A stretch of DNA of 64,000 nucleotides, from positions 1,488,001 to 1,552,000 of the forward strand of contig NZ_CP094984.1 of NCBI RefSeq assembly GCF_022869865.1, read 5' to 3'. Positions 25,375 to 34,730 of the stretch are shown here, in pieces (position 1 is the first letter of the stretch; the number at the start of each line of letters is the position of its first letter). Under the pieces are notes generated by a model. The model saw nothing but the letters and a program-made list of their open reading frames with translations, was not told the origin of the DNA and did no database searches. The translations under genes and the position numbers were made by a program. The DNA comes from Arthrobacter zhangbolii. Lineage in GTDB: Bacteria > Actinomycetota > Actinomycetes > Actinomycetales > Micrococcaceae.

Positions 25375-26391
25375 ATGTCGCTACCGTTGTTCTGGTTCAT
25401 AGTGATCGCCTTTCTTTGGATCGGATACCTCTTCCTCGAGGGATTCGACCTGGGCGTGGGCATGCTCATGAAATTGATGGCCCGCAATGAGAAAGAGCGC
25501 CGGGTCCTGCTCAACACCATCGGACCCGTGTGGGACGGCAACGAGGTATGGCTGATCACCGTTGGCGCCATGACCTTTGCCGCCTTCCCCATGTGGTATG
25601 CCTCCCTGTTTTCGGCGCTGTACATTCCGCTGGTCCTGGTGCTGATGGGACTGATCTTCCGCGCGGTATCCATCGAGTACCGCGGCAAGCATGACAGCGA
25701 CTCCTGGCGGAACCGCTGGGACTGGGGCCTGGCACTGGGCTCCCTCGTTGCCGCCTTTGGTGTTGGCGCGGCCCTGGGCCTGACCACTACCGGCCTGCCG
25801 CTGAATGAAAACGGTGACCGCGTAGGCGGGGCCTTCGCCTGGCTGACGCCGTATGCCGTCCTCGGCGGCGTCGCCGTGGTGGCGTTCTGCCTCGTACATG
25901 CCTGCGCCTTCCTGATGCTGAAGACCGACGGCGAGATCCGCGACCGCGCCCGCAGGGCAGTGCTTCGCTGGCTGCCCCTGGGCATCCTCCCGCTGGCCGC
26001 CTGGGCCATCATTGTCCAGTTCATGAATGCCAAGGTGGCAACCCTGCCGCTCCTCGTCGTTGCCGTGGTGGGTGCGCTCCTGGCCTGGATCTTTGCCCGC
26101 CGGGGCAAGGACGGGGCAACCTTCGTCAGCCTGGCCCTCTTCCTGGTGGCCGGCGCGGTTACCATCTTCGCGTCCATGTACCCGGTGGTGCTGCCCTCCA
26201 CCCTGGACGCCGCATGGAACCTGACGGTGGAGAACGCCTCGGCATCCCCGTACGCCCTGAAGGTCATGAGCTGGGTGGCCCTGTTCGGCCTGCCGGTTGT
26301 AGTGCTCTACCAGGGCTGGACCTACTGGGTCTTCCGGAAGCGCGTCACCGCCGAGTCCATCCCCGCCCCCCACTCGTTTAACGCCCAGTGA
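25375..26391 (+). CDS. cydB: Cytochrome bd oxidase subunit II
   Basis: Partner of CydA; 338 residues with about eight helices. The conserved start LPLFWFIVIAFLWIGYLFLEGFDLGVGML and GPVWDGNEVWLITVGAMTFAAFP are diagnostic. ATG 25375 lies 99 bases after cydA. The stop overlaps the start of cydDC by 4 bases (GTGA), so the assembly exporter is translationally coupled to the oxidase. Confidence 0.97.
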   Translation: MSLPLFWFIVIAFLWIGYLFLEGFDLGVGMLMKLMARNEKERRVLLNTIGPVWDGNEVWLITVGAMTFAAFPMWYASLFSALYIPLVLVLMGLIFRAVSIEYRGKHDSDSWRNRWDWGLALGSLVAAFGVGAALGLTTTGLPLNENGDRVGGAFAWLTPYAVLGGVAVVAFCLVHACAFLMLKTDGEIRDRARRAVLRWLPLGILPLAAWAIIVQFMNAKVATLPLLVVAVVGALLAWIFARRGKDGATFVSLALFLVAGAVTIFASMYPVVLPSTLDAAWNLTVENASASPYALKVMSWVALFGLPVVVLYQGWTYWVFRKRVTAESIPAPHSFNAQ

Positions 26392-29300
26392 AGCCGGTTC
26401 TACCGGTCAGCGCCACCAGCAAACGGGCGCTGTATCTCCTCGGACTGCTCGCCGCGCTCAAAGCGGCGGGGCTGGTACTGCTGGCAGACGCCGTCGCGGG
26501 AGGAATTGCCGGCCTGGCCGCAGATGGACCCGATTGGAACCGCATGCTGGTCCTGGGCGCCGCCGGTGCCGTCCTGCGCTCCCTCGCAGTCTGGGGCCAG
26601 GACACCGTGGCCCAGCGCGCGGCAGCCGGAGTCAAGGACGAACTGCGCGGACAGCTGTCCGCCCGGGTCCTGGCCGACGGCGGTTCCGTACCGGGAATGG
26701 GCAGCGGGGCACTGAGCGTGCTGCTCACCCGGGGGCTCGACGGGCTGGACAACTACTACTCCAAGTACCTGCCCGCCCTGGTGACCTGCGCCGTCGTGCC
26801 CCTGCTGGTGGGCATCCGCATCCTGTCCGCGGACTGGGTCAGCGCCCTCATCATTGTGCTCACCGTCCCCCTCATCCCGGTGTTCATGATCCTCATCGGC
26901 CTGCACACGGAGGATAAGACTGCCACCGCAGTGGACGCCCTGAACCGGCTCTCCGACAACATGCTGGAACTGGCCAAGGGCCTGCCCGTGCTGGTGGGAC
27001 TGGGCCGGGCCAAGGCCCAGACCCGCGCCCTGCGCGACGTCGCCGACCGTTACCGCACCACCACGCTGGCAACCCTGCGGGTGGCCTTTATGTCCTCCCT
27101 GGCACTGGAACTCATTGCCACCATTTCGGTGGCGCTCGTGGCCGTGTTCATCGGCGTCCGGCTTGTGCACGGAGGCATGCCGCTGGAAGTGGGCCTGCTG
27201 GCCCTGATCCTGGCTCCCGAGTGCTACCAGCCGCTGCGCGATCTGGGTACCGCGCACCATTCCAGCGAAGACGGACTGGAAGCGCTGAACCGTACCAACG
27301 CCGTGCTGAAGGCACCGGCTGCCCGGCCGCTGATCGGCGGAGCGGAGACGGCCCCGGGCCCGTTCGAAGTCCGCGACCTGTCCATCAGCTATGCCGGCCG
27401 GCCGCACCCGGCCGTGGACTCTCTCAGCTTTACCGTGCCCGCAGGCAGCATTGCAGCGCTTACCGGTCCGAGCGGATCCGGCAAAACCTCGGTGCTGGAA
27501 GTACTGGCGGGCTTGCGCCGGGACGGTGGGGACACCCGCATTACCGGCACGGTGCACGGCGTGGACCGGCCATCGCTGGCCTGGATCCCGCAGCATCCGG
27601 TACTGGTGGAAGACACCGTCGCCGAGGAGATAGCGCTGTATGCCGGTGTGCCGGGGACCGCGTCGGATCCCGACTGGACAGGCCGGGCCGCAGCGCTCTC
27701 CGCCCTGGAACTGATTGGCGCCGCACATCTGGTCGATGCCGCCACTGCGGATCTGAGTCCGGGCGAACAGCGGCGCGTGGCGGTGGCCCGCGCCCTCGCC
27801 AGGATCCACGGCTGCCCCGGTGTGCACGTGCTGCTCGCGGACGAGCCGACGGCGCACCTGGATGCCGGCAGTGCAGCCGCTGTCCGTACCGCCCTGGCGG
27901 GGCTGCGCGGACAGGCGACAGTGCTGCTGGTGGCTCACGACGCCGAAACCGCCGCCATTGCGCAGACGGTCATCCCGGTCTCTCCGGCTGCCGGCGGTCC
28001 GGCCGCCCGGCGGCCTGCCCCCGGATACGCAGACCCCGAATACGCAGACCCCGCACTGTCTGCTGTCCCCTCAGGCCAGGCCGCGCCCCAGGCTCCGGCC
28101 CCCGTAGGCCGGCTGCGCTCCGCAGCAGACTCCGCATCAGACTCCGCTGCCGAGGGCGCGCCTGTTCACCAGCCGCTGTGGAAGAACCTGCTGGTGTTGC
28201 GTCCCTGGAGCCGGCAGTTCCTGCTGGCCCTGGTGCTGGGTACCGGGGCAACCCTATTCGCCGTGACCCTCACTGCCCTGTCCGGGTGGCTGATTGTCCG
28301 GGCCAGCGAGCAGCCGCCCATCCTGTACCTGTTGACCGCCATTGTGGGTGTCCGCTTCTTTGGGATCGGCCGGGCTCTGCTCCGTTATCTCGAGCGGCTG
28401 AGCCTGCATGACGCGGTTTTCCGGGCCACCAATGAATTGCGCGTCCGGCTCTGGAACGGGCTGCTTCAGCGCCCGGAGGGCTGGCGCCGTGTTGCCCGCG
28501 GGTCAGGTGCCCTCGAACGGCTGGTGGGTGATGTTGATGAGCTGCGCGATATTGCGCCGCGGGTGGTTTTTGCCCCGCTGACCGGTTTCCTGACCGCCCT
28601 TGCTGCATGCCTGGCAACCTGGCTGCTGGTTCCCGAGGGGCTGGCTGTTCAGGCGGCCCTGTGCCTGGTGGGCCTGGTAGTGGCACCGCTGCTCGCGCTG
28701 CTGGCTGACCGGGCGGCGCGGGCCGCTACGGTGAACCTGCAGGCCCGGTCCATGTCCGCGATGGCCCGGCTGCTTGCGGCGGCACGGGACCTGGAAGCCA
28801 ACTCCAGCACCGCCCCGGTCCTTGCCCGTCAGCAACGGCTGGAAGCCGCGGCTGGCCAGGCGGTCCGCCGGAGCGCCTGGGCGCAGGGCCTGGCCAACGC
28901 ACTGACCGCCCTGGCCTGCTCCCTCAGCGCGCTGTACATGATTGGCGCCGCCCGGGAGCACCCCGCGACCGTTGCCGCCGTCGTCGTGCTGATGCAGCTG
29001 GCGCTGATCGAGCCGTTTATTGCCGTCAACGGTTCCATCCAGCAGTTCGCCGCCTGGCGCACGCTGGGCGACAAGGTCCTGCCGGATCTGGGCACCGACG
29101 AGGTCGACGACGGCGTCCCGGCGGATGTGTTGGCCGCGGAGCCCGGCACGGTGACGAGGCTCCAGCTGAAGGACATCCGCTACCGCTACCCGGATGCAGC
29201 CGCAGATGTCCTGTCCGGTGTCAGCCTCTCAGTGTCCGCCGGGGAGTGGGTAGCAGTGACCGGACCCTCCGGCAGCGGCAAATCCACCCTGTTGGGTGTG

Positions 29301-29816
29301 CTGCTGGGGTTCCTGACACCGCGAAGCGGGTCCTACCTGATCAATGGGACGCCGGCGCAGTCGATGCCGCCCGCGGCCCGGCGAATGGCCTGGTGCCCGC
29401 AGGAGGCTCATCTGTTCGACTCGACCCTGCGCGGGAATCTGCTCCTTGCCCGGGACCGGACGCTGGCTCCGTCGGAGGCGGAAATGATCGGGGCTCTCCA
29501 GGCGGTGGGTCTGGGGCCGCTGTTCGAGACCCTGCCGGACGGGCTGGATACCCCCATCGGGGCCGGCGGGCATTTCCTCTCCGGAGGCCAGCGCCAGCGG
29601 CTCGCCGTGGCACGGGCGCTCCTTGCCTCCGCCGACGTCGTGCTGCTGGACGAGCCCACCGCGCACCTTGACGCCGAGGCCGGGGAACAGCTGATGGCTG
29701 ATCTGAAGTCCGGGCTGCGGGGCAAGGCGGTGGTGGTGGTCACGCACAACCGCGCGGACGCTGCCTGGTGCGAACGGGAGGTCACGCTGGATGCGGAGCC
29801 GGTGCATCTGTCCTAG
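26388..29816 (+). CDS. cydDC: Fused thiol-reductant ABC exporter CydDC
   Basis: A 1142-residue fusion of two ABC half-transporters needed for cytochrome bd assembly (glutathione/cysteine exporter or heme-linked function in characterised homologues). The CydD-like half holds about six helices, Walker A GPSGSGKTS, an altered signature LSPGEQRR and Walker B VLLADEPTAHLD. A Pro/Ala linker (about 535-590) contains a duplicated EYADP-type unit. The CydC-like half has six helices, Walker A GPSGSGKST, signature LSGGQRQR and VLLDEPTAHLD. Fusion of the two is common in actinobacteria. The GTG start overlaps the cydB stop. Mycothiol or cysteine would be plausible cargo. Confidence 0.93.
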   Translation: MKPVLPVSATSKRALYLLGLLAALKAAGLVLLADAVAGGIAGLAADGPDWNRMLVLGAAGAVLRSLAVWGQDTVAQRAAAGVKDELRGQLSARVLADGGSVPGMGSGALSVLLTRGLDGLDNYYSKYLPALVTCAVVPLLVGIRILSADWVSALIIVLTVPLIPVFMILIGLHTEDKTATAVDALNRLSDNMLELAKGLPVLVGLGRAKAQTRALRDVADRYRTTTLATLRVAFMSSLALELIATISVALVAVFIGVRLVHGGMPLEVGLLALILAPECYQPLRDLGTAHHSSEDGLEALNRTNAVLKAPAARPLIGGAETAPGPFEVRDLSISYAGRPHPAVDSLSFTVPAGSIAALTGPSGSGKTSVLEVLAGLRRDGGDTRITGTVHGVDRPSLAWIPQHPVLVEDTVAEEIALYAGVPGTASDPDWTGRAAALSALELIGAAHLVDAATADLSPGEQRRVAVARALARIHGCPGVHVLLADEPTAHLDAGSAAAVRTALAGLRGQATVLLVAHDAETAAIAQTVIPVSPAAGGPAARRPAPGYADPEYADPALSAVPSGQAAPQAPAPVGRLRSAADSASDSAAEGAPVHQPLWKNLLVLRPWSRQFLLALVLGTGATLFAVTLTALSGWLIVRASEQPPILYLLTAIVGVRFFGIGRALLRYLERLSLHDAVFRATNELRVRLWNGLLQRPEGWRRVARGSGALERLVGDVDELRDIAPRVVFAPLTGFLTALAACLATWLLVPEGLAVQAALCLVGLVVAPLLALLADRAARAATVNLQARSMSAMARLLAAARDLEANSSTAPVLARQQRLEAAAGQAVRRSAWAQGLANALTALACSLSALYMIGAAREHPATVAAVVVLMQLALIEPFIAVNGSIQQFAAWRTLGDKVLPDLGTDEVDDGVPADVLAAEPGTVTRLQLKDIRYRYPDAAADVLSGVSLSVSAGEWVAVTGPSGSGKSTLLGVLLGFLTPRSGSYLINGTPAQSMPPAARRMAWCPQEAHLFDSTLRGNLLLARDRTLAPSEAEMIGALQAVGLGPLFETLPDGLDTPIGAGGHFLSGGQRQRLAVARALLASADVVLLDEPTAHLDAEAGEQLMADLKSGLRGKAVVVVTHNRADAAWCEREVTLDAEPVHLS

Positions 29817-29825
29817 GGTGGATGG

Positions 29826-30818
29826 ATGCAGACTCCCACCCCGCCCGTGTTCCCTGGCCCGGAGACAGGTCTCCGCTGGCGCTCCATCGACGTCGAGGAT
29901 GTGGACGCCTGGTATGCGTTGATCCGCAGAATGGCCGACGCTGACAAGCCCGGCTGGGTGGAGGACCGCAGGGACCTGGAGCAGGCCTTGGAAACCACAT
30001 CCGGGGATCCGGCCCGGGATACGCTCATCGGCCTGGACAGGGACGGGACGGCGCGCGCCTACGGTCGGATCGCGCTCAACCCCGGCTCCGAGATCGGGTC
30101 CGGTTTCGGGGGAGTGGATCCGCAGTGGCGTCGCCGGGGCATCGGCGCGGCCATTGTCCGCTGGCAGGAATCCCGGCTGCGGGAGCGCCTGCTGACCGAG
30201 CACCGGAAGCACGGTGTGCTGCGGACCTATGCCGAGGAAGCCAACGCATCACAGGTGGCGCTCCTGGAGTCCTCCGGTGCACAGGTGGTCCGGTACTTCA
30301 CCGAGATGAGCCGTCCGCTGGACGCCGGGCTTCCCGACGCCGAGCTGCCCGAAGGCATGGAGTTCGCTACTTTCAGCGAGGAAAACTCCGATGCCATCCG
30401 GCGCGCCCACAACGAGGCGTTCCGGGATCATTGGGGCAGCGAACCGCGCAACAAGGAGCGTTGGGGATTCACCGTCAGCCACCCCGAGTTCCGTCCGCAG
30501 TGGAGCTTCGCGGTGCTGGACGCCGGATCCGGCGAAGTGGCGGCGTACCAGCTGGCCAGTTTTGACCCCGAAAGCAAGGAAATCCACGGGTACACCGAGG
30601 GGTACACCATGCTCCTGGGCGTGCGGCGGGACTGGCGCGGACGGAAACTGGCGCCGGCGATGCTGCGCGAGGCCATGCGGCGCTTCCGGGAGGACGGAAT
30701 GGAGCACGCCGGGTTGGGTGTGGATACCGAGAATCCCTCCGGGGCGCTGGGGCTATACGAAAGCCTGGGATATCAGCCGACGCACCGCGAAGTGGTGTTC
30801 GACAAAACCGTCCTCTAG
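29826..30818 (+). CDS. Tandem GNAT-family N-acetyltransferase
   Basis: A 330-residue protein with two GNAT domains, broadly like the mycothiol synthase MshD layout. The first contains GVDPQWRRRGIGAAIVRW (acetyl-CoA loop R-x-x-G-x-G), the second LLGVRRDWRGRKLAPAML and GVDTENPSGALGLYESLGYQP. The N-terminus PGPETGLRWRSIDVEDVDAWYALI is unlike classical MshD, so substrate is left open. ATG 29826 comes 9 bases after the cydDC stop, so it could be cotranscribed with cyd. It converges on the mntR-like gene with a 6-base gap. Confidence 0.82.
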   Translation: MQTPTPPVFPGPETGLRWRSIDVEDVDAWYALIRRMADADKPGWVEDRRDLEQALETTSGDPARDTLIGLDRDGTARAYGRIALNPGSEIGSGFGGVDPQWRRRGIGAAIVRWQESRLRERLLTEHRKHGVLRTYAEEANASQVALLESSGAQVVRYFTEMSRPLDAGLPDAELPEGMEFATFSEENSDAIRRAHNEAFRDHWGSEPRNKERWGFTVSHPEFRPQWSFAVLDAGSGEVAAYQLASFDPESKEIHGYTEGYTMLLGVRRDWRGRKLAPAMLREAMRRFREDGMEHAGLGVDTENPSGALGLYESLGYQPTHREVVFDKTVL

Positions 30819-30824
30819 CGGGGG

Positions 30825-31523
30825 TCAGGCTTCGGGTGCGCTTCCGGCGGCCTCATCCGGTGCCAGAATCCAAATGGCCTCCGCCGCGGGCAGGCCCAGA
30901 TCCAGTGTCCGGCCAGCGGCTTCCACAGTGAGCGTTCCCGCATAGGGCTGGCGGCTCAGCACCGAGAGTTCGGTGTCCAGATGCAGTCCGAGTCCGGCGA
31001 TGTACCGGAGCAGTTCCGGTTCGTTATCCGATACGCGGGCCACGGTGCCGTGGGTTCCCGGCTCGCAGCGGCTCAGCCGCAGTGCATCAAGGACCGGGAA
31101 CCTGCCGTCCCGGGCAGGGATGGGATCCCCGTGCGGATCCCGAACAGGGTTGCCCAGGCGGTCGGCCAGGGCATCCACCATCTTGTCCGAGACCGCATGC
31201 TCAAGGTGCTCGGCTTCGTCGTGCACCTCATCCCAGCCGTAGCCGAGATAATCCACCAGAAACGTTTCGATGAGGCGGTGCCGGCGCACCATGGCGACGG
31301 CCGCCTTTTCGCCGGCGTCCGTGAGGGCAATGGAGCCGTAGCGGGCATGCGTCAGCAGCCCCTTTTTGGTCAGTTTCTTGACCGCCTCGGAGACCGACGA
31401 CGGCGAAAACCCCATGTGCAGGGACAGCGCGGACACCGTCAGCGGCTCATCCGTCCATTCCTGCGCGGTCCAGATGACCTTCAGGTAGTCCTGGGTTGCT
31501 GTTGAAAGTTCGCCGTGTGCCAC
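30825..31523 (-). CDS. DtxR/MntR-family metal-dependent regulator, MntR-type ligands
   Basis: A 232-residue DtxR-family repressor with winged helix (SALSLHMGFSPSSVSEAVKKLTKKGLLTH), metal/dimer domain and C-terminal SH3-like domain. Positions that in DtxR/IdeR are Met10 and Cys102 are here D12 (TQDYLK) and E105 (HDEAEHLEH). Together with H82, E86, H101, E108 and H109 this matches the manganese sensor MntR better than the iron sensor. GTG 31523 (AHGELSTATQDYLK) has AAGGTGG upstream; the frame extends to 31661 without family sequence. Divergent from csoR. Targets are probably manganese uptake genes outside the window. Confidence 0.85.
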   Translation of the reverse strand: MAHGELSTATQDYLKVIWTAQEWTDEPLTVSALSLHMGFSPSSVSEAVKKLTKKGLLTHARYGSIALTDAGEKAAVAMVRRHRLIETFLVDYLGYGWDEVHDEAEHLEHAVSDKMVDALADRLGNPVRDPHGDPIPARDGRFPVLDALRLSRCEPGTHGTVARVSDNEPELLRYIAGLGLHLDTELSVLSRQPYAGTLTVEAAGRTLDLGLPAAEAIWILAPDEAAGSAPEA

Positions 31524-31564
31524 GCCCACCACCTTACGGGACCGCCCCGACAAGTGGTTCGGGG

Positions 31565-31580
31565 ATACCCCCTGGGGGTA
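31565..31580. promoter_or_regulatory. CsoR operator A
   Basis: ATACCCCCTGGGGGTA, a GC-tract dyad of the TACCC-N-GGGTA type bound by CsoR copper sensors, between the mntR-like gene and csoR. Confidence 0.8.
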
Positions 31581-31589
31581 CTTGAATTG

Positions 31590-31606
31590 ATACCCCTTGG
31601 GGGTAT
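31590..31606. promoter_or_regulatory. CsoR operator B
   Basis: ATACCCCTTGGGGGTAT, a second CsoR-type dyad centred about 25 bp from the first and 36 bases before csoR. TTGAAT (31583-31588) and TATACG (31604-31609) could be promoter hexamers overlapped by it. Confidence 0.8.
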
Positions 31607-31641
31607 ACGTTGGGGAACAGGCCTGCGAAAAGGAGATCATT

Positions 31642-32022
31642 ATGGGCGACACCTCAAGCATCCTCGCCGAAGCTGCCGTGACCGGGCCCGCCGCCGCAGG
31701 ATCCGTGGAAGCAGGATCCGTGGGCAGCGCCCACGGCTACACCTCGGACAAAGATGCCTACCTGCGCCGGCTGCGCCGGATCGAAGGCCAGGTCCGCGGC
31801 ATCGCCCGCATGGTTGAGGAGGATAAGTACTGCATCGACATCCTCACCCAGGTGGCTGCCATCAATAAGGCCCTGCACGCGGTCAGCCTCGGGCTGGTCC
31901 AGGACCACATGTCACACTGCGTTGTCGGCGCCGCACGGGAATCCGAGCGGACCGGCAACCCGGAAATCGTCCAGGCAAAGGTCCAGGAAGCAGCCGACGC
32001 CATCGGCCGGCTTCTGCGCTGA
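31642..32022 (+). CDS. csoR: Copper-sensing repressor CsoR
   Basis: All-helical Cu(I)-responsive repressor of 126 residues. The ligand set Cys-His-Cys is present as C64 (KYCIDILTQ), H89 and C93 (DHMSHCVVG). The RLRRIEGQVRGIARMVEEDKYC segment is the family signature. A 35-residue N-terminal extension rich in Ala/Gly/Ser precedes the core. ATG 31642 has AAGGAG seven bases upstream. Two operator dyads in front predict autoregulation and control of copZ-copA downstream. Confidence 0.95.
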   Translation: MGDTSSILAEAAVTGPAAAGSVEAGSVGSAHGYTSDKDAYLRRLRRIEGQVRGIARMVEEDKYCIDILTQVAAINKALHAVSLGLVQDHMSHCVVGAARESERTGNPEIVQAKVQEAADAIGRLLR

Positions 32023-32068
32023 CGCCCAAGAGTCCATCAGCGATCGAATCCACGGAAAGAAGCAAAAC

Positions 32069-32293
32069 ATGGAAACCACCACACTGAACATTTCCGGCAT
32101 GACCTGCGGCCACTGCGTGGCGTCCGTCACCGAGGAACTGAAAGCCATCAGCGGCGTCGATGACGTGCAAGTTGACCTGAATGCCGGCGGCGTCTCCACA
32201 GCCACCGTCACCTCGGAGCGTGCCATTGCACCGGCCGAGTTCGGCGAAGCAGTTGCCGAAGCGGGCTACACCGTGGTTGACGCGGGAGTCTGA
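32069..32293 (+). CDS. copZ: Copper chaperone CopZ
   Basis: A 74-residue HMA-domain protein with the Cu(I)-binding GMTCGHC (C13, C16), expected to pass copper to the CopA ATPase. The N-terminus ETTTLNISGMTCGHCVASV and the AEAGYTV end match the ferredoxin-like fold. ATG 32069 has GGAAAGAAGC upstream. A longer frame reading through from csoR in a different frame was discarded. Middle gene of csoR-copZ-copA. Confidence 0.95.
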   Translation: METTTLNISGMTCGHCVASVTEELKAISGVDDVQVDLNAGGVSTATVTSERAIAPAEFGEAVAEAGYTVVDAGV

Positions 32294-32374
32294 GCGCCCG
32301 TCGCCGGATAAGGACGCGGGCGGCCTGCGCACCTGCCGTTGCAGGAGCGCTTATTTTCCAGGAAGGGACGGATC

Positions 32375-34723
32375 ATGGACACTCAGCATTTGCTGAACTC
32401 CAACACCAGGGCAGTGGAACTGGATATCCAGGGCATGACGTGCGCGTCCTGCGTGGCACGGGTGGAACGCAAGCTGGGGAAGATCGAGGGTGTTGAAGCG
32501 TCGGTCAACCTGCCGCTGGAGAGCGCGCGGGTGACGGTCCCGGAAACGGTAACCGACCAGCAGATCCTCGACGCGGTCAACGCAGCCGGGTATACCGCCC
32601 GGCTCAAGGCGCTCCCGGTGCGGCCCGGCGGTGCGTCGGCCGCCCATCAGCACGCGCACACCACAGCCGGGCAAGGCGGCAGCGAAGCAGCCCCGGATGT
32701 TCACGATGCCGCGGGCAATACCGCTGACAACAGCGGAGACCACGCGGACCACATGGCCCACGGCGGAACGGCCGCCTCGCTGCGCCCCCGGCTCATTCTG
32801 GCCGCCGTACTCAGCGTTCCCGTACTGCTGATTTCCATGGTGCCCGCGCTCGGGTTCCCGCACTGGGGCTGGGTGACTGCTTTGCTGGCCCTGCCCGTGG
32901 TGACCTGGTCCGCCTGGCCCTTCCACCGGGCCGCAGCGATCAACGCCCGGCACCTTGCCTCCACAATGGACACACTCGTCTCCATTGGCGTGGCAGCGTC
33001 ATTCCTGTTTTCGGTAGGGGAGCTGATCGCGAATCCCGGCCTGACCGCGGATCCCGGCATGGGCTCCGAACCGCACCTGTACTTTGAGGTGGCCGCCGTT
33101 GTGGTCACCTTCCTCCTGCTGGGACGCTACCTGGAGGCCAACGCCAAGACCAAGGCCTCGGATGCGCTGAAAGCCCTGTTGAACCTGGGTGCCAGGGACG
33201 CGGCCGTGCTGCGCAACGGCGAGGAAATCCGCGTACCGGCGGACCAGCTCGCCGTCGGTGACGTGATTGTGGTCCGCCCGGGGGAGAAGATTCCCACGGA
33301 CGGCGTGGTGGTGGAAGGCCGTTCGGCCGTCGACGCCTCTCTGATCACCGGGGAATCGGTGCCCGTGGAAGTGGACGCGGACAGCCAGGTGACCGGGGCC
33401 ACCATCAACACCTCGGGCCGGCTCCTGGTCCGGGCCACCCGCGTGGGCAGCGAGACGACGCTGGCGCAGATGGGCCGGCTTGTCAGCGAAGCCCAGTCCG
33501 GCAAGGCACCGATTGCCCGCCTCGCGGACCGGATCAGTGCGGTGTTTGTGCCGGTGGTCCTGGGCATTGCCGTCCTGACCTTTGTGCTGTGGCTGGTGTT
33601 CACCGGTGATCTGCAGGCAGCCTTTACAGCTGCCGTGGCCGTTCTGGTGATTGCCTGCCCGTGCGCCCTGGGCCTGGCCACACCCGTGGGGCTGCTGACC
33701 GGAACCGGGCGGGGTGCCCAGCTGGGCATCCTGATTAAGGGCCCGCAGGTCCTGGAAGATACACGCACCGTGGACACCATCGTCCTGGATAAAACCGGCA
33801 CCGTCACCACCGGTGCCCTGTCCGTGGCCCGGCTGAGCCTTTTGGACACCGCCCCGGAGGGGCTGACCGACGCCGGACTCCTGCGCCTGGCGGGCTCCGT
33901 GGAAGCCGCCGGCGAACACCCGATTGCCCGAGCCATCGCCGCAGCGGCATCCTCCGGTCCGGGGACGACGCCGGTCACCGACTTCGACTCAGCACCCGGA
34001 GGGGGAGTGCGGGGCAGCGTGGACGGCCGCCGGATTGTGGCGGGCCGGCCCGCCTGGCTGGATGAAAACGGCATTGACCTCGACGATGCCGCCTATGCGG
34101 CGCTGCGCGGGGAACAGGAGGCCGGGTCCACCGCGGTACTGGTCGCAGTGGACGGCAGGGCAGCCGGGATCATCAGCCTGCAGGACACCGTCAAGGACGG
34201 CTCGGCTGCCGCCATTGCCCGGTTCCGCAGCCTGGGCCTGCGTCCGGTGCTGCTCACCGGCGACAATGCCGTAGTGGCCGCCCATGTGGCGGAACAGGTG
34301 GGCATTCCCGCCGAAGATGTCCTGGCCGACGTCCGGCCGCAGGGCAAAGTGGACGCTGTGCGGCGCTTCCAGGAACAGGGCCGGACCGTGGCCATGGCCG
34401 GAGACGGCGTCAACGACGCCGCGGCCCTGGCCCAGGCCGACCTCGGGATCGCCATGGGCTCGGGTACCGACGTAGCCATGGAAGCGGCGGACCTGACCGT
34501 GATGGGCAGCGACCTGGGCCAGGTGGCGACGGCCATTGAGCTCTCCCGCCGCACGCTGCGGACCATCAGGACCAACCTGTTCTGGGCCTTCTTCTACAAC
34601 GCGGTGGGCATCCCGGTAGCTGCCTTCGGGCTGCTGAACCCCATGATTGCCGGCGCGGCCATGGCGGCAAGTTCGGTACTGGTGGTTGCCAACTCGCTTC
34701 GGCTGCGCAGCTTCGGCAAATAA
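32375..34723 (+). CDS. copA: Cu(I)-exporting P1B-type ATPase CopA
   Basis: A 782-residue copper efflux ATPase. An N-terminal HMA domain has GMTCASC (C23, C26). Residues 95-145 form a His/Asp-rich segment (HQHAHTT, HDAAG, DHADHMAHGG), an unusual extra metal-binding linker before the first membrane helix. Then come TGES, the transmembrane ACPCALGLATPVGLL, the phosphorylation site DKTGTVT, the GEHPIARA HP motif and GDGVNDAAALAQAD. I start at ATG 32375 with AAGGGACGG upstream, not at 32339. It ends the copper operon. Confidence 0.96.
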   Translation: MDTQHLLNSNTRAVELDIQGMTCASCVARVERKLGKIEGVEASVNLPLESARVTVPETVTDQQILDAVNAAGYTARLKALPVRPGGASAAHQHAHTTAGQGGSEAAPDVHDAAGNTADNSGDHADHMAHGGTAASLRPRLILAAVLSVPVLLISMVPALGFPHWGWVTALLALPVVTWSAWPFHRAAAINARHLASTMDTLVSIGVAASFLFSVGELIANPGLTADPGMGSEPHLYFEVAAVVVTFLLLGRYLEANAKTKASDALKALLNLGARDAAVLRNGEEIRVPADQLAVGDVIVVRPGEKIPTDGVVVEGRSAVDASLITGESVPVEVDADSQVTGATINTSGRLLVRATRVGSETTLAQMGRLVSEAQSGKAPIARLADRISAVFVPVVLGIAVLTFVLWLVFTGDLQAAFTAAVAVLVIACPCALGLATPVGLLTGTGRGAQLGILIKGPQVLEDTRTVDTIVLDKTGTVTTGALSVARLSLLDTAPEGLTDAGLLRLAGSVEAAGEHPIARAIAAAASSGPGTTPVTDFDSAPGGGVRGSVDGRRIVAGRPAWLDENGIDLDDAAYAALRGEQEAGSTAVLVAVDGRAAGIISLQDTVKDGSAAAIARFRSLGLRPVLLTGDNAVVAAHVAEQVGIPAEDVLADVRPQGKVDAVRRFQEQGRTVAMAGDGVNDAAALAQADLGIAMGSGTDVAMEAADLTVMGSDLGQVATAIELSRRTLRTIRTNLFWAFFYNAVGIPVAAFGLLNPMIAGAAMAASSVLVVANSLRLRSFGK

Positions 34724-34730
34724 GACGGAC

